NCBI GenBank assembly: GCA_037178855.1
Contig: JASJZC010000001.1
Location: forward strand, 372,001-436,000
Direction: 5' to 3'
Source: Oscheius sp. JU75
Taxonomy: Eukaryota > Nematoda > Chromadorea > Rhabditida > Rhabditidae
DNA: 64,000 nt
In this document: positions 11,726 to 24,441 of the stretch, piece by piece
Numbering within the stretch: the stretch's first letter is position 1
Layout: every line of letters starts with the position of its first letter
Notes under the pieces: generated by a model
What the model saw: only the letters and a program-made list of their open reading frames with translations
Database searches by the model: none
What the model was told of the DNA's origin: nothing
Position numbers and translations under genes: made by a program

Positions 11726-12930
11726 CTACTTGTTCTCCTCAATTACTGTTGACGTCGAGGCAGCTTCAGATGTGCTGGCTCTCTCTACTAATGGTGTCGT
11801 CTCAATCTTGGTCTGGCTCTCGTCCTCCTCCTCTGCCACTTCTGTCTCTTCTTCCACGTCCTCATCTTCCTCTTTCAACGAATTCCAATCCATGCGCAGC
11901 TTGCCCATTTCGGCTTTTTCCGCCAAATCGGCAGCGTGCTTCAGGACAGCCAGATGGGTGTCCATCTCGCGCAGGGGACTCCCAATCGCCTAGAAAAATT
12001 CCTGGATACCTGTTTACAATATAGCAAATGCAGAGAGGCAGAGAGATAAACAGTGAAACCAACCTCGTGAACCTTCGGATTTACGACGACGAAGGGCAGA
12101 ATCAGGCCCCAGCAGATTGTTGACAGGTTTTGGGCACGAGCTTCCAGAACACGAACATCCACCTAAACTTCGCTGTTCTGAATGGAAAAGCGAAAAAAAG
12201 TACGTTTGGACTTGCGACAGAGGTGAGAAGATCGTCAAAAGCCGGAAGGACCTTGTGTGTCGCCTCACACAGCACCGTGTTGAGAGGTGGATGGGCTTTT
12301 ATGTGCTGAAAATGGGTTTGGTTGAGTCTTAACAAGCTGGTTTCATATATTCTCCTTTCTGTCGCTTTACCCTTCTGTACCTCTGCCTCTTGATCTATCT
12401 AACTCTCTGTCCTATGGTCTCACTGTCTGGAAAACAGGTAAGACGATAACTGTAAGTAGAGTGAAATACGATAATTTTTCTCCTTTTTGCCAGCATTGAA
12501 ACAAAAAAAGTCTAAGATTGAAACTTACATGCTGGAAGGGGATCTTGGACAACTTGTCCGAGAGCGCATGACAGAGACGAAGTAGAGCGACGCAGTGCTG
12601 TAGAAGACCGCTGACATCGTAGACCCAGCTGTTCTTGTCAAGAGCAGCGGCTAGAAAACCCACGATAGGTTGATTTAAAAAAAGAGGAGATACCTATCAT
12701 CGGACTCAATTGTGCTATTCCTTCGATGCTCTCCTCCTTGAGCTCACTGAATCGCTTCGAGTTGGGCGAAAACTGGAATTCATAGCAATTAAAAGAAGTC
12801 TGAAAACCAGGCTTACGGAGATATACTTGAGCTGGACGGCGCGCCTCCTACACATGAAGATCAAGATTATCAGGGAGACGACAAAGACGACGATCAAGAC
12901 GCCGAGGGCTAAGTAGACGACGAAGTCCAT
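11726..12930 (-). CDS. TMEM98 homologue
   Basis: The protein starts MDFVVYLALGVLIVVFVVSL (start 12928-12930), an N-terminal membrane anchor followed by a basic CRRR stop-transfer, as in vertebrate TMEM98. Later exons give ELKEESIEGIAQLSPMI, then the most conserved stretch WVYDVSGLLQHCVALLRLCH and ALSDKL (12530-12650), then HIKAHPPLNTVLCEATHKV, LLEARAQ-like VRVLEARAQNLST and MDTHLAVLKHAADLAEKAE, ending in an acidic, Ser/Thr-rich tail. TMEM98 is a type II membrane protein that binds and restrains MYRF cleavage in vertebrates; nematode MYRF also needs membrane-bound cleavage and partners, so a similar role is a reasonable inference. The C terminus is slightly uncertain: the TAG at 11726-11728 overlaps a possible GTAGGT donor, and splicing there would only change the final residues. 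Confidence 0.87.
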
Positions 12931-15900
12931 CGACACCGGCAACGAGGTCGGTGCTGGTCATGCAAAGGGGACGGATCCTGGAGGAAAATGGTTGGTTGAA
13001 AGTTTCTTGCAGCAGGAAAATGTGGAAGGAAATGGATAGAAGACGGTTCAGAAGGCAAGACAATTAGTGATGACTCCATCTCTCTGTCCATCTCGCTGCC
13101 TCGCTGTCTCTCTGACTCTCTGTCTCGTTCTCACTACCTCCCTGTCTCCTTAATTTAAAATTACCAGAAAGTACAGCCAAAATTGGTCCAACTTGAAACT
13201 GGAGGCTATCTTGTTGCGAGCTGGGCTGATAAGAACGTGGACAGAAAGACGAACACGCACAAAAAGAACCCTTTTGCTGGGAGTTAGTCGAAAAAAAGAT
13301 GACAGTGCCGTTCGATTTCAGTACAATTCGTAAGGATGACGAAAGTCCAAGGTTGTGCGGACATGTTTGACTCGTTTTGTACTGTGTGCCTTGTTGTCGA
13401 AACTTTGAATTTCTTAGAAAATAGACATACGAATATGGGTCTCGTCCAATTTTTGAAAGAAACTGGGGAAGATGGGGAAAATCGATGGGAGAATCACGAA
13501 AGATGTTTGAAGGTCACCTGGAGAGAAGGACTCTCTAGAAAAAAAACCGACGCCGAGTGCTTATCTTTCTGTCTCTTCTTCGAAACAGTCTAAGAATCTC
13601 GGAAACTGACCAGAAAAATAATAAGATCCAGTCAAAAAAAAACTGATAGGAATGCACAAAAATAGCTGGGACATTAGAAGTGCAAAACACGTGAGGAACC
13701 GGCTGTCTCTCTCTCTGGCCTGCCTGCACTCTCGCTCTTTGCTTCTCCAACCCCAGCTGCGGCAGATACGCAGCCAAGAGTACGCAGCCAAAAGGGCCAG
13801 TGGCCTCTCGATCAATATTTTCTGAGAGCATGGACCTACAGAGTCATTTTTTATTCGTTTTTAACTTTCTTGGACGGATTTTGTTTGTAAAAGGTATTCG
13901 CTGGCTCGTAGCTTAACAGGCAGTCCGAGGCAACTGTCCTAGACACCGTAATATGAAGATAAACAAGCAAATTTTAGTCCAAACCGATAAATCTTTTGAA
14001 GCCAAAATGGCCTATTGGGAGTCACACTTTTTGCTTAATTACCTGGCAACCAATCGCTGATTGTCTAAAGCAATTTACAAAAAATATTTATATTTCTAGT
14101 GAGAAAACGACAATTTTTACAGCAGAAAATGCGATAAACGCGATTCAAATCAGCGCGCTATCCGGTCTGAAAATTCAAACAATTTTCCTTATTTTTTTTC
14201 TTTTTCTTCATTCCTATTTTCTCACCTTATCGCTCAAATTCACCTGAAATATATTTAGAAATGTCTTGAAAAATCTAAGCAGAAAAATATTAAGAAGTGT
14301 GGTCGTAGAGAGAGAGAGAGAGAGAGCAGAGAGTAAGTAGCCTTGAGAAAAGTGCGTCTCCCGCTTCCCACTCCATCTTCCAGTTTTACTCGTTGTCTCG
14401 GCTGACCCCGCCGTTCGTCATCCCTGTTTACATCTTTTTTGCTGTGCGCACCCGAAAAGGGGAGGAAGTTTTGAGCCAAGAAATCTGTGCCGATCATTGA
14501 TTCCAAGAGCGAGAAGAAATCTTGATCGAACACTCGTGACCTTGCCGATAAGCGCTGTTGTTTTGCCCAAAAAATGGTGGAAAATATAAGCCTGGGAAGG
14601 TGATTCAACATCGAGAAAGGATTGTTTGCCCCCCTTGTCCTCATTGATTCCAACCTCTGAGTCATTTTCTCTGACGCTGCTCGATCTCATTAGTCTTATC
14701 CTGCTTTTTCTGTCAAAGTAATGACTCTGAATCATGTTTGCCTCGTTTTGCATCCTAAAAATTGTCCGTTTGGCTGATTTTCTGTAATTCACCTCTTGTT
14801 TTTGCCTAAGAATCGCTCCTAGATGTTTTAGCTCACACTAGATGCTTTAGAAACTTGTGTAACTGCTTTCAGGAAGCTTAACAATGGTCTAAAATTGCTG
14901 CAAATGCTCGAGCACGGTGTTATGCATCCTCTAATTTGATTTCTCTTAATCTTTCTTGCGTTTTTTAAGAGAAGTTGCTGAATGTTATGACCCAGAGGGT
15001 TGCTAAACGTTAGGCAACTGTCCGATAAGCCGGTTTGAGGCTTTAATAGCTCAAAATCGTTGGATACCTGGCCGAAAAATTGATGTCAAACACTGGAAAG
15101 AGTGCTTCTAATGTATTCTCAACAATAGCTTCTAAGCTAAGAAGTTGGCGAGAAAGGCCGTGAATATGGTCTAGGAACGAATTCAAATGTTCTGAGACTC
15201 TAAGACGACCCCTTTTCGATCTTTCCCTATCTCATTTTCCGCTCATTGCTCCAATATTCATCACTAATTGCGTTTTCATCGAATCACGCACGCGCTTGGT
15301 TAGCTATTCGCTCTTTTCTGAATGACATGTGGCTGTTTTTCACTCCTCTCTTTCTCTCTGTTGACTCACACTTACCTTCTCTCTTGCTCTCCCTTCCTCG
15401 CGTTGCTCGTGAAGTTTGTTTGTGCTGCTTCCGGGCCCCCACGGCTGACGTCTTCTCAATAGGAAGTCCTGTGTCACGAGACGAGATTAAAGCGCTGTAT
15501 GTGTGTGAGGACGAGGTGAGACGAGAGCGTTGTTATAGTGACGCTCCTTCTTCTCCGAGAGCCTTCTCTCATCCGGCCGCTCGATAACATCCTGTGAGCT
15601 TCACTCTTTCTCTCCTCTGTCTAATTATCGTCTCCAGATCCTTTCTCATTGAAATCAATCCAGCCTCATTTCATGCTGTTACCGAATTTTTTTACTCTTG
15701 GCAACAATTTTGAGCATTCTTTTCCGTCTTCCAAGTGGGGAGGCCTGTTCATTTGGTCCTGGTGTACCAAATTTTCTGCCTCAGAGGTACAAAGACCAGT
15801 TTTACTTGAAAAACTGAGTCTCTCTCTGTTTCCGACTTTTCCAACGAGTTTTTTGTTCTGTAATCAGCTTGTTACGTCCCGATGAATATGCGAAGCTAGC

Positions 15901-16736
15901 ATTAGGCGTTCCCATGCAAAAGAGTCTAGCTTATTATCGGGGAAAGAGCTGAACTTGCCGTAAAACTTTGCTCGGAATCGAGCCAGAACCGTAGTAGAAT
16001 GTTTTATTGATTAACACCCTCGATTTTCTGGGATTTTCTCTCATTTACTGCATTCTTATCCATGTTTGTCCGACTTCTCCATATTTTGCACCCTTTCCAT
16101 ATTCTGTAACCGACAAGTTGCGGATCCGCAATGTTTTCAAAGGGTCTTCACATGTTAAAGAGACAAAAATCTGTCCCGTCAGGAGAAAAAAAAAACCTGA
16201 ATTTGCCGTCAATTTTTGTGTGGAATCGAGCTACAGTGCCGCTAACTCATTAGAGAAAGCATTCTTGGCCAATAATACTGATCTTTTTGCGTTATTTTTA
16301 TTCATTTAGGGGATTCTTTCCCATGTAAGACCGTTTTCTACGTGTTTACTACTCTTTTCTCTGCTTCTAACGCCCACAGCACATAATTTCACGTAGTAGT
16401 AAGGTGGCGGTCATGTTTTGTCATTTTTTTAAGATTCGAAGTTGGAATATTTCGTCGCACACCTGTTCTCTGCATCACTTTCTACCAGAATTTCGCTCAT
16501 GCCAGTTGGAAATGCCATACAATTTATTGGTGATCATTCTTTTAGACTATTTTGAGTTATATTTCGCGAAATTTCACCTAGCGATCCGAACCCGGCTCTT
16601 TCGGGCTGTAGTCGTGCCTTTGACCAGTACACCAACTGCGGCAAAATTCTGCCACATCAATTTTCTTGCTTTCATGCCTTTCTTCTCTCTATCCTCCTCC
16701 AATGTTTATTTTCCAGGTAGTTCTACTTAATCGAAG
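12931..16736. other. Long intergenic region (3.8 kb), no supported gene
   Basis: A CTCTCTGTC run lies at 13077-13145, and a short GA run at 14308-14328. The frames at 14255-14665, 14418-14792 (minus) and 15246-15587 (plus) carry no family features or consistent splice context. The part nearest 16737 probably holds the endosulfine promoter and 5' UTR: a TTTCCAG acceptor at 16711-16717 lies 19 bp before the ATG. Confidence 0.5.
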
Positions 16737-18216
16737 ATGAGAGGAGAAGTTGGCGAGCTGCCGGTCGACATAACCGAGGGACTTTCGGCCGAGAAGCAGC
16801 AGGAGCAGCAGCTGATGAACAAGTTGGCTGCCTCGGGCAAGCTCCCGGCTCGTCCGGCAAGCTCTTTTCTTCAAAAGAAGCTCCAGCAAAGGGTAGGACA
16901 ATTTGTTTTTTCCTATAAATTACTAGAAAATTTTTAGAAATTTTTCGACAGTGGCGACTACGCGATGGACAAGAATAAGGGAGCCAAGACCCAGGTTGGA
17001 CCGCATCCCCTGGCCACTCTTCCACCGCGAGCCACCCAGCAGACAGAAGAGCCGGCCTCGCCGGAAGGAGACGCCAATCTTCAGGTAAATTTTGCGATTT
17101 TCTTCATGCAAACCTGTCTCAAATCTGGTCCTTCTTCGTCTGTTTTCAAGCTCTTAATCCTGTCAAAGTGCCCACTTGCTCAGCTTGGCTATTGAGCTGG
17201 TGCGTACAGAGGAAGCCCCCATTCTCTCATATGTCTCCATTGACGTAGCAGACTACTAATCCTGTTACTCCGAGAAGAATAGAAGATTGATCAGAGAAAA
17301 CGCTGAAACGGATCTAGCCCGTAGAAATGCCTGGAAGGCCTCAATTTGTCGAATTCGGCTCAAGGGAAATAGTCATTTTTTTGTGAGTGAAGTCGCCTTG
17401 TAAAAGATTGCTGACAATCGAGACGATACGGAGACACCGTTTTTAAATCTCCGTTCAAGGTGACTTGTAGCGAATTTTTTTTACCATTTTGTAGGCCTTT
17501 TTAAGCTCATTATAAATAAGCAACCTTTTTAGAAGTTTGCAGGCTCCAAGCAAAGTTACGGCACTTTAAAGTTGTAGTGTATAAGTGGTGTAATGGTAAG
17601 AGACGGCACTTTTGAACCAGACGAGCAGAATTTGATCCCCGTGTGTCGCAAACTTTTTCAGTAAGCTATTTTGAGAGGAACGACTGAAGAAATGGTCCCA
17701 AGACGAAAAGTTGACCGATTTACAGGAAAATTGGCCTCCAAAGAACAGTTGCCACCCTTGTCGCCAAAAAAAACTGGCGATTGTGACTCAATAAACCCCC
17801 CTAAAAGTGTTTCGAGGTGAACTGTGGAACGGTAAAACCGTTGGTCACGCGTAGAAACAAACCTAACCCGTTCTTTTTCTGTAGTCGGAGCACCAACGAG
17901 CGGAGCCATTCGGAAAAACGAGTTTGCGCGTCCTTTTCATTAGTTTCGTGCCCTTGGACAGTAGGATAGAATATTTATTTTTGTGTACCAATCTAAAGAC
18001 GAAGGACTCTTTTCCAATGTTTAACCATCTTAATTTTGCAGATCCCCACTCCTGAGACGGTCCCGCAGAGGAAGGCCTCGATCATCAATCCCTCGGTTCA
18101 CTGCAAGTTGCAGCCTCAGCCCCATGTGCAGGTACTTTAGACCCTCTTTTCTCGCCTATTTCTAAGTAAATTTTCAGCATCACGACAGCTCGGCTGGACA
18201 GCCCGAAACGGAGTAG
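16737..18216 (+). CDS. ensa-1: Alpha-endosulfine / ARPP-19 homologue
   Basis: Four exons (16737-16892, 16938-17084, 18042-18131, 18178-18216) give a protein of about 143 residues. The hallmark FDSGDY motif is encoded across the start of exon 2 (KFFDSGDYAMDK); its serine is the Greatwall-kinase site that turns endosulfine into an inhibitor of PP2A-B55. Exon 1 holds the conserved LMNKLAASGKLPARPASSFL and LQKKLQQR segments. The tail is Pro/Gln-rich, and the PKA-type site near the C terminus of vertebrate proteins corresponds to RKASI in exon 3. The gene symbol follows C. elegans usage and is by homology. Intron 2 (957 bp) contains a tRNA-like repeat. Cytosolic role in mitotic/meiotic phosphatase control is established for the family. 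Confidence 0.95.
17455..17665 (+). repeat. tRNA-like SINE-type repeat in endosulfine intron
   Basis: The right half (about 17578-17650) reads like a decayed tRNA: D-arm-like GTGTAATGGTAAGAG, an anticodon-like CTTTTGAACCAG, and a T-arm-like AATTTGATCCCCG. The sequence to its left resembles that left of similar tRNA-like parts at 23040-23240 and 23265-23440. No precise ends could be fixed. Confidence 0.45.
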
Positions 18217-19265
18217 AAGAAGGCGTCATAATCTCCCCTCAGTTTCATCACGATGTGTTGAAAAGAAGAATCCCGGCTCTCTCTTCCCCCCCTATTCTGT
18301 ACATTTGTCTCTAACTCTTTCCCTGTAAAATTTCCCGCCCAAAACAAATTTTTGTAGTTTCTCTAGCTAAAACTCACTCTCCCGACCCCCACCGCAAATT
18401 GTGATCCAACTCTTTTTCAAGACAAGACGTGAAAAAAATTGTTATTTTGGTATAAATACATTACTAGGGGAGCTGTGGCGGTGTTCAGATAGAGAAGAGA
18501 AGAAGGAAGACGAGTAGAAGGCTGTGAGCAGTGACTTATTCCTGAGCAACGTAGAGATCCCTGGAAGACATTATGGCTCTGATACTGTCTATTAATATGA
18601 TGTTTTAGTAATAAGCACTGATTATTGGTCAGCCCTGAGACTTGAAGGGTTTTGCTGCTGTTGAAAAACCGAGCAAACGAAGCAGACTTGATCGTTTGGC
18701 GACCTGTTGACTTGGGAATGGAGTTGTAAGGTCTTTTTAAAGGTTCTAATTGAATTTCTCGGATTTAGCGTGTAAAAGATCCCCTAATGACGTTGAAAGA
18801 AAGAAGAACCGAATGAGAAATTGGAAATTGGAAACGCAGTCCTTTAAAGCGAGTGTCCGGACCTTTTTTCCTAGTCAAAAAGACATAACCTCCCAGCACA
18901 AGTAAACAGCAAAGACTGAAAGACAGCTATCTTTACTTGCCGTGACATATATGGAACATGAGATTGCGCCGGCGTATCCTTTCGCTTGTACCGAACGTTT
19001 GTGAGATATTTTCTCGAACATGTTCATGTTTGCCATGGCTAGCAGCAAAATATGACAGTATTGGGCGAAGAAAAGAGGTTTCTCAAAGAAAAGTGGAGAC
19101 AACTCTAATTTGCTAAGACCTCGACTCTTGCTCGAATGTGCGTTGTCTAAACTTTTCACGAGCATCCACTCAATTGTCAGGTTCGTAGTTCTAGTACCTA
19201 CCAAATTCTGATCGTCTCTTAAATCGGATATTGTGCATCTGTTCCACTTTTTCTGTGACAGGAAC
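18217..19265. other. Intergenic region with 3' UTR and one terminal-repeat fragment
   Basis: The first ~250 bases are probably the endosulfine 3' UTR. At 18841-18868, CTTTAAAGCGAGTGTCCGGACC matches a terminal repeat seen at 37634-37669 and 38067-38090. The minus frame 18875-19204 (109 codons) shows no family features and is not called. Confidence 0.5.
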
Positions 19266-22200
19266 TCACTTTCGACTCAACCGCTTCTTCCTCATCTCGC
19301 AGAAGATGATGATTATGAACAGGGCAATGAAGATGACAATTATAAGGGCTAGGGGGTAGAGCCAGGCGTATTGGCCTGAAGTTTGATGGTTTTAATCAAA
19401 AAGACAGCCTACTTTTGACTCGAAGCTCCCTCTCAATGGTCAGCAGTGTCTTGACCTTCTTCGTCCCACTTCTAGGGTAGTCGTTGGCTCTCTCGATTTC
19501 GTTCACTGTTGCACAGTCGTACTTTCCCTCATTTGTGTAGTTGACCTTCTTGAAACGGATCGTGTTTCCTTCCAGGATGATATCAGGACTCATTTCTGGA
19601 ATAGGGAGAGGGTAAGAGATAGTGACAGTGACAGACTCACCAAGCGGTTTTCCATCCTTGGTCCACTTGAACTTCAGGGGAGGATGTCCCACCGCTGGAC
19701 ATGTCAAATTGACATCGCTCTCTACAGTGACAAGAATCGCCGAAGCTTTGAGAACGATGGCACTGCTCTGCCCTGAGCTCTCTTCCTGTGCAAAATGCTC
19801 GTCAGAGACGACCACGGGACGCACTGAAAATAGGCTCTTCTAAATGATCAGTAGTTCCGAATTAAGTAACTTGACTCTGTCACTGTCTTTGTCTTATGTC
19901 TCTACTGATCTATCTGTTTTCAACTGTCAATTAGGTAGATGTAACTCTGTTCTGTTCGAGGACAATTAGAGTTTTCGAAGGTTTCCAATGCTCAACTATC
20001 AAAAGCTCATTCAAGTCTGCTGCAGCGACAATCTCCGGACGTTCTGGTGACTACGTGCCGACGCACTACCCGAAAGAGGACAGCTACAGGAGAATCTACC
20101 AGCTGCTGGTCGAGCTGAAGAAGAATGACAACCAGAAGAAGACGCCTGTTGAGACAGTCCCTCCCGCCCAACTGTTTCTAAATAAACTCTTTCTACTCCT
20201 ATTCCCTGTTGTCTCATTGTCAGTAGTGGCGGCTAATTTGTGTTGTTTACTTGTCATTCATAGCAGTGTAAGAGACAGGTGTTCTCATCAGCCGGTTGGG
20301 TGGGGGTGGACGTTCTTTTTGAGCTTTCTATATGAACAGGAGCCGAAAACATTGGATGAGATTCTGGTCAAGTGGTAACTATCCTGTCTCTGTCTCTCTG
20401 CTTCTCTGTCTTTCTGTCTCTCGATCGCTCTATCTCTCTGTCTCGCTGTCGCTCTGTCGCTCTGCCTCTCCGTCTCTCTGTACTTCTATCTCTCTGTATC
20501 TGTCTCTTTGTCTCTGTCGCTCTATCCCACCGTTTCTCCCAACTCACAGTACAAATGCGTCGCAAAGCTAGCCTTCCCAGCCGTTGTCTCCAGTTCACAT
20601 CTGTACTCTCCGGCGTCCTCGACAGTCGGCTCATTGATGATATAGCTGGCATTTCTCTTGTCAGGTGAGACTAGAGCTACCCATCTCTTTCCGTCCTTCT
20701 TCCTTAGAAAGTAGGCAGATGTTATTCTGACCTGTAAGAATCCAATAGTAAGATATTTCTCTTCGTTAGCCAGGCGTCAAATTTATATATCTACTCTCAC
20801 TGCATCGGCCAGTAATTGGCTTGCAAAAAATTAATGGCTTCAATACATCTCTCTTCGGAAACATTCTGTCACTGGCATACTTGAATGAGTTTAGAGAGGC
20901 GAAGACAGGGACAGGTCCCTGACTGAACCAAGTGAGTATGGGAGAGAGTCCTAAACCCAGATGGCTTCAATCTGACCCCGGGAGTCCTCGAGATTGGTCG
21001 GGATGAGTGACATCCTCTGTCTCTCTCTCTTGGTGTAAGATAATCGAGTGCTGTTTATTGTGCAAGATGTGTGTGGCGCAACAGATGGGTATAGTACAAA
21101 AAAGAGCGGGTTAGACAAATAGAAGAGAGGACAGCTGTGATTTCTTGACTGTCCCTGTGTCTTTGTCTCTCTGTAGCTCTGTCTCTCTCTCGCTTATCTC
21201 TAGGAACACCTTCTCCCCTCCGTTCCTATGCATGATTTGCTCACCCTCTCACTCTCTGCCTAGGTGTCCCCATGTGCCCTGCTTCCGACCTCTCGCAGCT
21301 CGAAATCTCAGTAATTTTAAGGCGGCTGAGAGTGAGGCGATAATGCGCGAGAGAGAGTGAGGCCTGGGGGCAACTAGTGTGAACACAGGCTGAATCGATC
21401 TCTTACTCGTGAGAGTGGGAGAGAGACCCTTGGACAGGAAGAAGAGGGAGTTTACTCCCAAAGCTGTCTCTCTGAAGAGGCCACTGATTTGGCTGTATAA
21501 GTACCTACCCCCTGAAGTCCTCGAGGGATTCTTCTCGTGGTCACTAGGAACGGCTAAAGACAAATTGGACCGGCAAATTGGCTCAGGGTCCAGTGGGTCA
21601 ATCCCGTTTGTTTTGTCTTTGGACTGGGTGCATCTAATTTGGTTGGCAGAGAAGGACAGGCAACAGTTACTGTGACTAGTATACAATCCAGAGAGAGAGA
21701 GAGACAGAGATCAAGACTGAACAAGAACATTGTGACCAGATGTCTGACCAAGACTATCGGAAGAGAGATTCAGTAGAGAGACGTGCAATAGAGTTCAGTA
21801 ACTTTCCAGAACTCGTGGACAGAGTCATGATTTAGGATCTCGATAAGAGTTCAGAGACAGAGAGGGAGAGAGAACAGTCTCGTCCTAGACCAGGAACAGT
21901 TAAATAGAGAGTCACGTCCAGAGTCCAGATTGAAGCTGACCGCGAGAGTTAGGGGAGGATCATTGACAGATAGGGAACACGTCTCTCAGTAACGGTAAAA
22001 GCATGAGCCAGTAGAGCAAGAGACAACTTGTCCATTCAGGCTATAAACAGCTGCACTAGACTCTCACCCCTGATTCGTCAAGACAGAGAAGAGTTTATGC
22101 TTGTGACTATCCTATCTCTGTCCCTGATCATGAATTCACTTCCCCAATATCATGGTTCCAGAGGTATCCTAGCAACTCTCTGTTCTCCTTTAAATTATGG

Positions 22201-22679
22201 AGAACAGGAACGGGAACTATCCTCCTGATTTTGAAAACCTGCTCATCGGCTATAGAGCCATTTCTGCTTATTGGGCTTGTTTATTAGGTTCTGTTTAGTC
22301 TATAACCCCATAATTCATCATTCCTGCCTTCATTTTCTAAACATTGAATGAAAAAGACCCCCAGACTAGCCTAATAACGTCTGTTTTCTTCCCTTCCGAA
22401 GCGGCCGAAGAGTGTTGAATAGAGAGACAGGGAGAGTGTTAGCCTAATTAGCCATAGGAGCAAAAAGGCCAGAAACAAGTGAAATCGTGTGGAACAAACC
22501 TGCGGACCGTCTGGAGAGCACCACAGCGTCACATTGTCGAATTTCTGTGGATTGTTAGGCGAATGACGAGCATGTGTCACGTTCAGGACCACCGGTGCCA
22601 GACCGCGAACATTCGGACCGGCTCCGACTGTCAGAATGGAAAGAAAGGCTGAGAGGAGGAGCAAAAACAGCCCGTGCAT
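19266..22679 (-). CDS. Two-Ig-domain single-pass membrane protein, basigin/neuroplastin-like
   Basis: Five exons: 22500-22679, 20548-20731, 19641-19823, 19413-19595, 19266-19375. Exon 1 encodes a signal peptide (MHGLFLLLLSAFLSILTVGA) and the first Ig cysteine (VTLWCSPDG). Exon 2 completes Ig domain 1 with DAGEYRCELET. Exon 3 starts Ig domain 2 (DVNLTCPAVGHPPLKFKWTKDGKPL) and exon 4 closes it (NEGKYDCATV). Exon 5 holds a long transmembrane helix and a short basic tail (FCEMRKKRLSRK). This order, two Ig domains then helix then RKK-type tail, fits basigin, which chaperones monocarboxylate transporters and acts in cell contact. A related two-Ig adhesion protein is the main alternative. Introns 1 and 2 are long (about 1.8 and 0.7 kb) and contain CTCTGTCT repeats. 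Confidence 0.84.
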
Positions 22680-24396
22680 CCCTCCACAGAGGATGGAAGA
22701 ACCTTGGCCGGGGGCGGGGCTTTCCGTCCAGCTGGAGGGAGAAGATTGCAGAGAGAGTCTTGGCAGCTTTGGTTGCCATGGCTACTGGCCTCTTTAGGTT
22801 TGACAAAGGAAACAGAATGATAGAGAGATAGAGAGACATACATACAGAAAGACAGAAAGACAGAGAGACAGCAAGAAAGGGAGAAAGAGAGATAGAGAGG
22901 CGAGAGACAGTGAGACTTCGACCTGTCCGTGTATTCTCACAGCTTCTTATTTCTCTCTTACTAAAGCGCGACGGTGTCTGTTTGTGTGTGTTTGTGCGTG
23001 GCCGATTGTAGACTTGGACACACGGTAACGGAAGTTCGTTTGTTGTAAAGAACCATTTTGTAGAGAATTTTGAGCTGAGTAAGAATATTCAATAATATTT
23101 AGGGGTACACCTACTCCGAACGACGTTACAGAGCTTCAAAGTTCTAGCGCCAAAGTTAGTGTATTGCTAAGAGTTGCCGCCAGCACGCACATCCCATGCG
23201 TCTCGTGTTCGATTCCGCGCCGAGGCAAGTCATTTCCTTCTATTGGTTTGAGGCCAGTAAAGTGTCTTTTTGTAGATTTCAATGAGTTGAGCAAGAATAT
23301 GCAGTAATCTCAACTTGCAGTAAATGAGAGTAGACCGCGTTTTGATCGGAAGTCCAGTTTCAGCGCAAAGGTTTGTGTACTGCTAAGAGATGCTATTCGA
23401 GTTACGCGACCCGAGTTCGACCCCTGTGGGCAGTAAGCTTTTTGGCAAATTGTTTTAGCTGTAAAAGGCATAGAGACAAAGAGTGTCGCTCCCGACCATT
23501 TGCTATGTTCTCCGCCTTCAAGAGAGGGATACCCACTAGATTCCTGAGGCCCCCTCATGTCGCTGCATTGTATTGTGTGAAACTGTTAGTGATATCGTAG
23601 GATAGACGCATACAGACTCTCAATCCACAATAGATCATCTTCTTGAACTCTCATTAGAATATCTTTTTGTAATAGCCGTCTGCCCCACAAACAAAGAGAT
23701 AGGCAGACCTTGAAGGGGAGAAGATTGGAAATGCTCCAGCAGGAAGGAGAAAAGGGGAAACGATGTCTATAGTTTTAGGAAAACAAAGAAACATGACACC
23801 AAAACAAACAGACAACAAGACGATTACAGAGATTGGGAGGTGCCAAGTAGAGAAACAGAGTGAAAATGACTGAGGCGTAATCGAGGACGATATAGAATAG
23901 AAAGGACGATATAGAATACAAAAACGGACAAGTTGGAAAACAACTATAAGAAGTTCCACTAATAGTAGCAATAAATGATGAGCTGTGAAAAAGATCATGA
24001 GACAGATTGCCAAACAAAAATCGAATAGTATTCATTCTATCGGAAACGGACTAGTATGTTTTCTGAGAGCTTTCTGTCTTTTGAAGCCCACAAACCAACA
24101 CAACGTTATGTTTTGCCAAAAAAGTTGAGAACTTTGGAACATCCCCAAAAATAGGTAATGGATGCGTAAGATGCGCCCTATTTGGAAAGTGCTCTCTACA
24201 TCCAGCTGCTTGGGACGGCGAAGCCGTCGGAGGCGGCTGGTACATTTCGAATCACCAGTAATACCTGATGCTCTTCTCTCTTAGCCCTCACTTCATCTCA
24301 ATAGACAGTATCGAAAAAAGAGGTTCCAAACCCTCGCACCAGAATTTATCGACTCCTTTTCAGTTTTATCATAATCGCCTTTGATAAGCCGATTTT
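22680..24396. other. Intergenic region, repeats, no supported gene
   Basis: It holds GACAGAGA low-complexity sequence (22815-22900), two tRNA-like repeats (listed separately) and a hydrophobic minus frame at 23654-24013 (119 codons). That frame is rich in Ser/Leu/Phe but has no recognisable receptor or transporter motif and is not called. Confidence 0.5.
23040..23440 (+). repeat. Two tandem tRNA-like SINE-type repeats
   Basis: Copy 1 (about 23050-23235) ends with GTGTATTGCTAAGAG and a T-arm-like GTGTTCGATTCCGC. Copy 2 (about 23265-23440) ends with GTGTACTGCTAAGAG and GAGTTCGACCCC. Both carry a similar left part (GAGCAAGAATATGCAGTAAT and GAGTAAGAATATTCAATAAT). The arrangement, an unrelated body followed by a tRNA-like 3' part, recurs at 17455. 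Confidence 0.55.
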
Positions 24397-24441
24397 ATGG
24401 GTAAAGAGAACAGAGAGTGCTCTCGCAGTTCTATTCCAGTG

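Noticed and set aside
14255-14792. Minus-strand frames of 124 and 136 codons
   Set aside because: Overlapping frames in one place with no domain, no introns fitting and low-complexity parts; most likely chance frames in a long intergenic region.
20011-20378. Possible exon within a basigin-like intron (plus frame with THYPKEDSYRRIYQLLVELKK, followed by AATAAA)
   Set aside because: It reads like protein and an acceptor precedes it, but no upstream exon or start could be found and the frame runs on without a clear stop after the poly(A)-like signal.
20332-20668. Frames of Ser/Leu/Arg repeats on both strands
   Set aside because: They are translations of the CTCTGTCT repeat in an intron, not proteins; the same holds for the frames at 35-226, 5654-5990, 7866-8115 and 47087-47299.
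23654-24035. Hydrophobic minus-strand frames resembling a chemoreceptor fragment
   Set aside because: Composition is Ser/Phe/Leu-rich but no family motif, start context or splice partner; AT-rich pyrimidine tracts give such frames by chance.
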